From contig JAYKXP010000001.1 of NCBI GenBank assembly GCA_037176845.1, positions 1,240,001 through 1,304,000 on the forward strand: a stretch of DNA of 64,000 bases, read 5' to 3'. The notes beneath the pieces were generated by a model. The model saw nothing but the letters and a program-made list of their open reading frames with translations, had not been told where the DNA came from and ran no database searches. Made by a program: the position numbers and the translations under genes. This stretch comes from Paramarasmius palmivorus (Eukaryota > Basidiomycota > Agaricomycetes > Agaricales > Marasmiaceae). Shown piece after piece: positions 52,316-62,044 of the stretch; positions within the stretch are counted from its first letter, which is position 1; each line of letters starts with the position of its first letter.

Positions 52316-54424
52316 ATGCCTCTCCTCCTAACCATAGCTATCTCGTCCGTCTTCCTGTGGGTTGCCTATCATAATGCAACCAAGAAGACAGGCAAACAAC
52401 CACCTGGCCCACAAGGGCTTCCCATTTTTGGAAGCATTTTCGAACTTGACAGGAAAAGACCTTGGCATACATTTGTCGAATGGAAGAAGGAATATGGTAA
52501 GGTCGATGGAATTCACTCTTAGGCCCGTCCTCATCGCTGTTCAGGTGACATTGTGTATGTTCGCCTAGCGAATCAACCAATATATGTCATAAATTCCGCC
52601 AAGGTCGCATGCGACCTTCTGGATCGACGTGCATCGAACTATTCACAACGGCCTCGAAGCCCGATTCAAGATTATCTGAGCGGTGGGCTGTTGATTCCAT
52701 TTCTGAACGTGGGATCATTGTAAGCCCTTTGGTCCTGATCCAGCGGTGGTACCGTGACTAAATAGAGGACATAGGTGGCGCTCCATGCGTCGAGCTACAC
52801 ACGAAGCTCTAAACATCAGAGCCTGCGCTCGTTATCAAAGGCCACAAACACGGGAAGGTGTACGGCTCGCTATCGATCTGTTACAAGGTGCAGAAAACTG
52901 GGACAATCACGTACGACGGTATGTTTGAAGCGATATCTTGTTTGTGGCGTTCATTTCACTCATCTGGTTCCAGCTTCACCAACTCTAATATCACGTCGCT
53001 TCTTTACGCGAAACCTTCCTTGGAGTCCGCTCAAGACCCGATCATTAAGTTCTTGGATGCTGTCGTGGACAGAATATCCGGGGCCTCAGCACCAGGCAGA
53101 TACCTCGTCAACCACCTTCCTTTCCTTGAGTACTTCCCGCGGTGGATGTCAAAGTGGAAGAGGGAGGCCGAGCAGGATTTCCGCTTGTATTCAGACAGTT
53201 TTATGGAGTATTGGATGGGCGTGAAGAATACTGATGTATGTGTGCAGTCTTCTACAGCCACAAAAGGCTCATCGAATATATTCCAGGCACAAGACAAAGA
53301 CCGGAAGCCGAGCTTCTGCTCAACTCTGATCGAAACTAAGGAACGACATGGTTTGGATGATCTTAGTTCCGCATGGTTAGCCGGGACGCTCTAGTGAGTT
53401 AATCTGTGTTAGCCTCCTTGTCGAGCCGCCGGTCTTATTGTCAATAGCCTAGCAGGATATGATACCGTAAGGGTTTTCGATCAACAACGTTGTTGGCGCT
53501 AATTCGGTCCGTTTAGACTGCTGGTACTCTTGGCTGGCTCATCCTGGCTATGGTCACCCATCCCGACGCACAAAGGAAGGCCCAGGAAGAACTTGACAGC
53601 GTCATTGGCCGATCACGTATCCCGACTATAGACGACATTGAACAGCTTCCATACATACAAGCCATTGTCAGAGAGGTGGGAGTTCCATGTGGATGTGCTT
53701 TAATTGCGTCTGAAGATCCTGTATTTAAGACGATGAGATGGAAGCCAGTGGCCCCTATAGGCGTTCCCCACACATCACTTGAGGTATTTGGTCATTGAGG
53801 AGCTCTTAGGTCGAGGACTGAAAAGATTTTCAGGACGATTTCTACGAGGGCTATTTCATCCCTAAAGGAAGCATCATCTTCCCGAATATCCTGTGAGCAG
53901 AAAAGCATGAGCAATTGTCTTTAAACATGGCTAATGCGGATTTAGAGCCATGCATCATGACCCAGAACTGTACGGTGTTGATGCCGATAAATTTCGACCC
54001 GAAAGGTTCTTGGATTCCGATGGAACACTCAAACCTTCCTTGCCCGGTACAAAAGACGAAGGACATTTCGGCTTCGGATTTGGACGACGGTAAGCACCTT
54101 CTTCGGTGATGAACAGTTTAATAAATGACGTGACTGTTCAGGATATGCCCTGGACGCCACATGGCCAATAATGCGCTGTTCACCTTCGCCATCGTCCTCT
54201 GGGCGCTACATTTAGAGTCCGGGAAGGACGAGGCTGGAAATGTAGAAACTCCCAACTTCGATGACGAAGCCATTGGATCTATGAGGTAGGTTTCGATTAC
54301 TTTCTGGGCTTGCTTGGTCGGCTAACTGCTCCCAAGCCGCACCAAACCATTCCGAGTAGCTTCAAAACCCCGATTCGCGGAAGTCAATATAATATTACAA
54401 CAAGCCAAGGATGCGTGGACATGA
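52316..54424 (+). CDS. Cytochrome P450 monooxygenase
   Basis: A membrane-anchored haem monooxygenase. Twelve exons (52316-52496, 52545-52719, 52775-52918, 52974-53235, 53287-53393, 53448-53466, 53517-53675, 53730-53783, 53834-53892, 53946-54089, 54142-54285, 54337-54424) give 511 residues. The anchor helix is at residues 1-18, followed by the proline hinge 'QPPGPQGLPIFG'. The I-helix oxygen site 'LAGYDTTAGTLG' spans two introns, and K-helix ExxR is 'ETMR', formed across an intron. 'FRPERF' and the haem loop 'FGFGRRICPGR' with Cys437 are present. All diagnostic residues are intact. It resembles basidiomycete P450s of the O-methylsterigmatocystin-oxidoreductase-like group, but the substrate is unknown. 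The stop lies 17 bases from the stop of the converging cupin gene. Confidence 0.92.
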
Positions 54425-54441
54425 CGCGCATGCAAACTTGA

Positions 54442-55159
54442 TTATCGCCTCTTTTTCAAGTCTTCGTATTTCAGTTTACAGCCGAACAAAGGAGCGACCC
54501 AATATCCGAAAACCGTCACGAACTATATGATATGATACCCACTTAGCAATGTCGTTATATCCCGAAGAAATAGAGGTACTGACTGCCTTCTCCAACCAAC
54601 GAATGTGAAACGGGAACGTTGGCATGTTATCCCATAATAACATACCTGCATCACGGACAAGAAGCCTCCAGACAATCCACCAGTTGCGAATATGTTCCGG
54701 AAAAACATCTCTTTATTTCCGTCCTATGCACGTTTTTTCAGCAAGGAACGTCGGATTGTTTGATTTGATTCAATTTGCACTGACCATGGGGTCCGTCCGT
54801 TCGAGGAAAACACTGGGGACGCCTTTTACGCCCATTAGCGAGTGCGAAGTTCCTTTGGGAATGACGACGTCTCCGTCCTCGGCAGTGTACACCTTGTAAT
54901 TCGAAGATCCCATAGCGATTTTGAATTGTCCCTTTTCGACGCGAATTACTTCATCATGCTTTTCGTGCCAGTGAAACGGGACGAAGAATTCCGCAGCGTT
55001 GGGGTCGCCGTCGATAGTCACTCTGGTCACATATTGGCCGTCGCGAAGAAAAGTCTATTTTGACGTTTAGCTATTGTCCAGTGGCACGAATTGTCTACAC
55101 ACCATCGTGACGCCGTGTTCGGCAGAGTTGGCTGATTCAGGAAGTTCATTTTGGGCCAT
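54442..55159 (-). pseudogene. Cupin-domain protein, copy 1, frameshifted
   Basis: Four exons (55103-55159, 54785-55054, 54584-54723, 54442-54522) line up with copy 2. Exons 1, 2 and 4 have the same lengths (57, 270, 81 nt), but exon 3 is 140 nt instead of 141. The single-base loss lies between 54620 and 54645, where copy 2 reads 'FYYFDTLPTFPLHIRW'; copy 1 shifts frame there. The cupin core is intact: 'PFHWHEKHDEV' with the metal-ligand His/Glu pattern, and 'VIPKGTSHSLMG'. A TATA run (55187-55196) precedes the start. Either the copy lost its C-terminus or one base is missing from the assembly. Confidence 0.8.
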
Positions 55160-55571
55160 GATAGAAGCCAGGACTTCGCGCTGGGGTATATATATAGGTA
55201 GGTTAGAATCATTCTCACGCAGTGCTTGAGACGTCTTCTTGTGTTTTGGGCGGCGGCGATCTGCCTTTACATGACGCGTTCGGTTCTCCATAGTATTCGG
55301 CATGTTTCACCAATGAAACCTGAAGTAGCACTTCCACTCGCCACAATCAACAGTCAACTATGCAGATTACGCGTCTAATCGGCTTGGGGTGTCTCTGGTC
55401 GACGCAGTCGAGAGGCACCCCGGCAGATTCAACTGAGTGAAGCATCATCACTCCGGCACGAAGTACGGCCAAAGAATCTGTCAATCACCATTTCCTGATT
55501 ACTATGGTCAAAGCGGTACACATTACATGTAACCTCAAAACCCTGCGAGAGTCGACATGTACACATACTGA

Positions 55572-56299
55572 TCACTGGCTCTTCCTCAAGTCCGCATACT
55601 TCAGTCTGCAACCCAGCAACGGTGCAACATAGTACCCGACAATAATCACAAACTGAATGATACCATCAGCTGCTGTAATATCGACCACTGCAAAAAAGGA
55701 AAACTGACCATTTTCTCCAACCAACGAATATGTAGTGGGAATGTCGGCAAAGTATCGAAGTAATAGAATATCTGCATCACAGAGAACAGGCTTCCAGACA
55801 TTCCGCCACTCTCAAAGATATTTCGGAAGAATAGCTCTTTACTGCCGTCCTACCAGCGAAAGAAACTCTCATCAGCAAGACGTATCACATAGAAATCATT
55901 GTAGACTGCTTACCATCGGGTCTGTGCGCTCCACGACAACAGTGGGAACGCCTTTCACACCCATTATAGAATGCGAGACACCCTTGGGGATAAAAACTTC
56001 CCCGTCTTCTGGCGTGTACGTCCTGTAGGTTGAGGACCCCAAAGCGATCTTAAGTTGACCTTTTTCGACGCGCATAACCTCGTCGTGAGTCTCGTGCCAA
56101 TGAAATGGTACAAAAAACGTTTCGGAATTGGGGTCGCCATCAATGGTCACTCGGGTTACGTATTTGTCGTTACGAAGGAATGTCTACGAGATGTATGTGT
56201 TGAGCCATAAGATGAAATCGGAGAAGCCAAGAATTGGCATACCATAGTAACACCTTTCTGTACAGATATTGATTCGGAAAGATCATTTGGGCTGGCCAT
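55572..56299 (-). CDS. Cupin-domain protein, copy 2
   Basis: Four exons (56243-56299, 55914-56183, 55709-55849, 55572-55652) give 182 residues. A single cupin barrel spans about residues 20-105: 'FVPFHWHETHDEVMRVEKGQ' (motif 1 with His-x-His and Glu) and 'EVFIPKGVSHSIMG' (motif 2). A C-terminal region follows with a hydrophobic 'FVIIVGYYVAPLLGC', perhaps a membrane-associated helix. TATAAAT at 56331-56337 on the minus strand lies about 35 bases upstream. The biochemical role is unknown. Tandem with copy 1 and next to a P450, it could belong to a small secondary-metabolism group, but that is only proximity. Confidence 0.88.
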
Positions 56300-56476
56300 G
56301 ATTGTGGATATGATGGCGCGGTACGTGGGTATTTATACTCTGAGAGACTTTCTCTCACCCATTGAGTTATGCCTTGATGTTTCGCCCCTTATTTGTTTTT
56401 TATTACCCCTGCTGATAGCTAGTGTCAGCCATTGGATTGTAACGAAAGAAGTAAAGATTCACGCACCTCCAAGGTC

Positions 56477-57772
56477 TCAGTACCCACGATCACCACCTTC
56501 TATTCTTTCAGTTTCCACCATCACTGAGACCAGATTCTCTATCGCATCGCTCAGTTCGTCTATACGCCGTTGGATGTCCCCTTCACTAGGTTGGGTCTGG
56601 GAAGCTTGTTGTTCCATACTCAACAGAGCCTGAGCGGCACCAATGATTCGAGGCATGCGAAGGCGAGGACCCCAGATGCTGCCTTCGTATACGTCGACCA
56701 GATGAACCTTTTGAATCGTCCGCGCTAGCATGCCACAAGTGAGAAAGCGACCAAGACAGTCGAGAAAGCTAACGGCCTACCTTGGGAGTCTGGATACAGG
56801 CTAAGCAAAAGAAACCTAGCAAGGGTATGAGCAGCAAGGAACGTGGATTGGCCAAGGTATAGATGTTGAAGACTAGGTATGAATGGGATGTTGAATGGTC
56901 GTACTAAACCGTTGGTACTGACGCCTATTTCAGGGAAGGAGATATTGGTGAGTTTGACATATGTCAACTGGGTATGTGTTGCAAGCGCTCGGAAGAGGTA
57001 TGGTGTTGCTTGCATCACAATCTGTTGATACTATCAGGAAATACTCTAGAGATTCGCTGATAAGACGTACGGCAGTGGAAAAATGGTGAGGAGGGTCAGG
57101 CCCGTGCCAGGAAAAGAATTTAGCACTGGGGTCCCTCTTTAATGTAGCTCGAAATACTGAGAGTGAATACGCACTTGAGCAGACATAGGGCATCGTAGAT
57201 GATGGAGTTGGCATCATTCGTATGAGAGTTGAGACGCAACTGCACCGCTTCTACCACCAATCTCCTCTCATTCTGCCCCAAAGACCCAACTTCCCGAGGG
57301 TCGAGATCGTTAAGTATAGCGTTCAGCGCATTCCGAAGAGCCAGCCATGTCCCGAGCCGATAAGACATTGAGTCGTCGGTGTGTGAAGCTGTGATCCAAG
57401 ACGCGCCTCCAGCTATATCTAAAGTCAGGCTTCTCGGTGAGCACACGAGATACCTCTTCGAAGACGAAGTGCGATTTGAAAGGCTTTCAGAGAAGCGATG
57501 AAGTTTGGCGATAGAGGTGAAAGTGAGATCCTGGTGTAGAAGAACCTGTCCAATTGAGTAGAACAGACGGGAAGTGAGCAAGATATTGACTGTGTCTGAA
57601 TGAAGGACATATGAGAGAATTTCGACTAAAATTTCGGTAGGAAGACTCCATCGTCGAGGTCAACATCAAAGTGAAACGACGGTCGGTACCGAGTTCGGCG
57701 CCGAGTGACGGTCTTCTTCCCATCCTCTACGACCATGCCGGACACCAACATATCACTCAGCATCTTCCCCAT
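56477..57772 (-). CDS. F-box-like protein with a probable frame disruption
   Basis: The first exon (57690-57772) joins across a 44-nt intron to 'RLPTEILVEILSYVLHSDTV', the F-box core that would bind Skp1. 'SRLFYSIGQVLLHQDL' and a helical/LRR-like body continue to about 57190. The continuation 'FRATLKRDPSAKFFSW' lies in another frame. Only an 18- or 14-nt GT...AG segment, or a phase-compatible 28-nt one, separates them, all shorter than usual introns. After that the exons are regular: 57021 to about 56780 ('YLFRALATHTQLTYVKL') and about 56727 to 56477 ('KVHLVDVYEGSIW'). So it is either an F-box gene with an ultrashort intron, or a frameshifted copy. Such genes are numerous in Agaricomycetes. 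Confidence 0.55.
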
Positions 57773-58521
57773 TGATACGGAATTCACAGCTAGGCAATGT
57801 GATGATTGCAGGTCTGCCCGATAACGTGCTCGTGCCAGAATTCTATGAAAAGAAAAGCCCGTTAGGTGAGTTCCGAATTCTTAGGAAACCACAAGCCTTC
57901 CTCTTATTGGCGTGCAGCCAGCATTTCATGAAGGGCGTCAATCTCACCAAGAATATACGATCATAAAGCTGAAGGCCGGTCGGAAAATTTCTCTCCGTAT
58001 CTGCATCCAACTCTTTTGGGCCAAGGATGGCTCCACCGAAAAAGCCTGGACAACGCGTGGATTGTGGATGGTATTGTGAATGCACACCGATCGTCCAAAG
58101 TTCAATGTCAATCAGCGCCCTTCTATTCTGATACGACTATATCCACCAATGGAACTCCGCTAAGCACGAAGCTGCGGGATAGTCATTGGGTGGTTTCCCG
58201 TTCTTCTATTCAGGCTGTCGTTGATGTCGCGGTACTATTCTGTCATAACATCTTGTTGGCGCTCAAACCAACTCAAATGACCACACCTCGGGGAATATTG
58301 GCGCCATTGGAGATGGATCGAACGTTCTATACCACGTTTTATTCGTGACCAGTCGTCGCCTGTTGTTCGATCTGGTGCCGACTGGCAGCGATACAAGTGA
58401 GTTCACGTCCCTCAAATGAATGGAGTCTGACCGGCATTCAGAGATCTTTCTACGTCAGGTGGTCCCTTGATACCCAGTTCCCAATAGCATCGATGAACGC
58501 CGTTAAGATACCGATTTGATC
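57773..58521. promoter_or_regulatory. Divergent intergenic region, F-box-like / EF-hand-ZZ genes
   Basis: About 750 bases between two divergently transcribed genes. Short frames only. It should hold both promoters; no specific sites assigned. Confidence 0.35.
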
Positions 58522-61500
58522 ATGGCATCATGGGCGGCCAAGCAAGCTTACCTGCGCAACATGAAGGAACAAGGTTCAACGCAACAGAAGACGATATAAA
58601 GATCGAACCCCCTTACACCTGCAAGACTCAGGACCAATGGCTTCATATCTTTCCGATCTCTCTACATCTCCCCAGGCCACGACGCCAGACGATGCTACCG
58701 CTTCCATGCCCTGTCCAATGTCAAACGAGGGAAGCAAGAGGCGGAGAACAGGTTTGCATCCTAGTCGTGTTCAGAAGATATCCACTCATCGCATGTCTGC
58801 ATAGTCGACGCGATTGTCACTGCAATCACAGGTACCAATACAGCATGGACGACGTTGAACGATTTCTATGCCCAAAACTCCGGAATAATCGACGCTGTAG
58901 TATCCAAGATGTATACGGTTGAAATTGACTCTCAAGCTGCCGAAGAAGCGATGAAGGTCGTCTCGGAAGGACTGGTAGCTCTGGGACAAGTTCACCCGTT
59001 CATAGGCGGTAAGCGGTGCAGACCTACTTCGCCTGATGTTCTAACATTCCGGTTAGTTGCAGTTATGACTTTCAATGCCATGGTTGCTTTACATCTCAAG
59101 CGCAAGGATAATGACAAGAAAGTCCAGGCTGTTTTAGAGTGCATTCAAGACACGCTTGCCGTCCTGTTTGAGTAAGCCTTTGTCTATGTATCTATGACTA
59201 CTCCGATAACCGCTGTTGTTCCTCGCCAGTCTTCGTCGGTTAAAAGACCCTGACCACTCGGCCAAGTGTGCGGAACGAATGAAAGAATTGATGACTCGCA
59301 TCGAAGCTACCATCAAGGAGACCGGCGCAATCTGTGATCATTACCAGAAAAAGAGATGCTTTTGTGAGTCTGATTCCGGCGGCTATGTTTGTTACAGTCT
59401 CTGACCTGATCGACCGAGTAGCCAAAACCATGAAGGCACCTGTATATGAACATCGGTTCGCCGAGAAGAGTATCGTTTTTACTCGGTACAAAACAGAACT
59501 CACGGAGGCGCTATCACTCCACATCGCTGCGGGCGTAGATGCTGCCAATAAGAAACTGGACGACCAAAAGCAGCAAATGGACCGTATGGAAGGAAAAATC
59601 GACGACATAGTGCAGCATTTTCGTCGGCTTGATACCGAGCAAGAACAAGACGCTCGTCGAGTTGTCGACGAAGCCGGTGGTGTACAGAAGTGTCTCGAGA
59701 GCGACGAGCATCTGAAGAAGCTGATGAACGCGTATGGGATGAGTTCACCAAAGGCACTATCCGACCTGAAGCGCACACTTCAGAAGGAGTACGAAGAAGA
59801 CCTAGATGAAGCACTCAAAATGCATATGCAGCAATTCGAACGCAAGCTCGCAGCGCAGCAACAAGAACTGATGAATGCAATCAAAGCCACCGAGAAGGCC
59901 ATACTTACTGCACTCCAGTCTGGTGCACACGAGAGGATCAAAGATTCGGTTGGTTTTGCTGCACCCTGTCGTCATTCGCCTTTCTAAAGTCAACATTTTT
60001 CAGGATCTGAGCACCATTTGGAAAGAGATGGTGAGCCCACAACCTTCTTTCTTGATGGCAGTTCTGATGTCCCGTTTAGAACTGGAAAGGGAGTGTCAAG
60101 GCTCGACATTTCGTACTGGCTTTGCATGACCACTTCAACGAACGGCCCAGAGTTATAACGTCGCACCGGTCGTCAGCCGGGCTGAATTTCCTAAACGAGA
60201 ACGAATGGCCGCTGTCCTATATTAATATCAATCACGTTCAGCCTATACTGGAAGCATTTGACGACGACGGGACTGGCTTCGTGACAATAAAGGAAGTTAA
60301 TACATTTGCCGAATCCCGACCCGATGACTGGACGTGAGTGCTCTCTCCTACTTTATTACATGTGGCTGAAGAGTTCAATCATGTAGCCTACCTCATTGGA
60401 TAGCATATTGGGCAGCTGGTAAGTGGAGCGCTAGGCTTTTGATGCTCAATACTTAGCTGCCTGTAGGTTGGCATGCCAGCGTTGAGAAGTACAAAAACTA
60501 CATCTATCGTCTCATACAAGATATGATCAAAGCCTCGCGTGCAGCACTTCCAGAGAATCGTCAAGCGTTGGATCAGTACTTGTCGGACCAAACTTTTGGC
60601 AGAATTGAGCTGCTGTTGCGTTCTACCAGATCCCTCAACCATCCGATATCAGCCGATCGATGTCTTTCGCAGGCGACTGAAGCCTACACAAGATTGGAAG
60701 AGGAAAGGCTGGAAGAGGCTTTGTCTCGCATGGCCTACGAGATTGATACACCCGAAGTGGTATCTCTTATCACTGGTCCCGGGCGAATCGAACGGGTCAG
60801 TATAGTGTTCTTTTCTAGTATTCATATGCTAACTCACGATGTCTATCAGTTCATTTTCCCGCTCCTGTATCTGCTGATGAAACGGCATATCGCAGTTATT
60901 ACGATGACCAAGGAGCACGTTCTTCACTCCGAAGAGTTTGGGGCAATGACCACGACACTCGCGTCTATATTCGAGGTTTTGGACGATCGAATCGATGGGT
61001 TGGCGTCTTTGTTCAGGCAGGCTCACACCGACGTTACAGGCCGATTCAGGAACTTTGCATTCGGAATGGTGAGCCAGTGTTCAAACATGATTCACCGCGT
61101 ATCCCATGCTGAAATTCCTTCAGATGGAGCTCTCGTACGATTCTGCCAGTGTGCGTGATCCCAAGCGCAATACACTATGTACATGGCAACCATCTCGCAA
61201 GTTCATACTTCCATCCGTGGACTTGGGTAAACCCGAGCTCAAATATGAAATCGAGTCAAAGAGGCGAAATCATGCTAATGTGTGGCACCTGTATGTCGCC
61301 CTTCACTGCCCCTGCCACCTATATAATAACCTCTTCCTCTTCAGAGGCCTTGCTTGTGATGGATGTAATCAAGAGATTCGCGGAGAGAGGAACATGTGTC
61401 TCGACTGCATGTCGGAAAACTTCGCGGATAACATCAATCTCTGCTCGGAGTGTTGTCCGCGAGTGGTTTCAAAAGGGCCTTTGTACACTCGGCGAATCAT

Positions 61501-61896
61501 TTGATGCTGAAGACTAAACGCGTCATCCTAGATGCTGAGTTGGCATGGATGGTGCCGAAGGCCCATTGCACAGACGAGCGTTTGCAAGACAAGAGGACAG
61601 CTCTCCTGCCACCGGACTTGCCCTACCCCTCGCCTAATTCTTGGATTTGCTTTGACTGTTGTACGCGCCTTTGACCTACATTTTACGAACATGCTAACCA
61701 AGTTATAGCACGTGACGGTCGCTGCAACGATTTCGAACACTGTACAGGGTCTTCAGAGGACCACTGTGACTTACTGCTCAAAACAAGAGATCTTCGAGAA
61801 GTCAAATCCAACTCTGCGGAAGCTAGGCTCGAGGAACTCGAAACCCGTCTAGCTAGCATACAAAAATTGTTGGAACAGCTGTTGGCCACGAAATGA
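58522..61896 (+). CDS. EF-hand and ZZ-type zinc-finger protein, probable 1-nt frameshift
   Basis: Fourteen exons can be chained from 58522 to the stop at 61894-61896: 58522-58573, 58626-58751, 58805-59008, 59057-59171, 59230-59363, 59422-59948, 60004-60030, 60080-60333, 60387-60418, 60467-60795, 60850-61068, 61124-61290, 61345-61660, 61709-61896. An N-terminal alpha-helical block ('ITGTNTAWTTLNDFYAQNSG') precedes a coiled coil ('KKLDDQKQQMDRMEGKIDDI') and an EF-hand loop 'DDDGTGFVTIKE' near residue 460. Further helices lead to a ZZ-like finger 'CDGCNQEIRG', 'CLDCMSENF', 'INLCSEC' and a final Cys-containing segment. Within exon 13, near 61451-61456, the frame must shift by one base to continue as 'GFKRAFVHSANHLMLK'. 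The gene is either broken there or carries a sequence error. Function unknown. Confidence 0.65.
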
Positions 61897-62044
61897 TCAT
61901 CTCAGAGATTAAAGTGGTGGGCAGAGGAGCTCAAAGTTCAAAGCTAGTCATGCACATGTCATATGTACATATAGGTAATATAGGCAACTGGAGATCAAAA
62001 TCCATCAAGTAGTATCCATTGAGACGAGGATGGTATGTTATACT

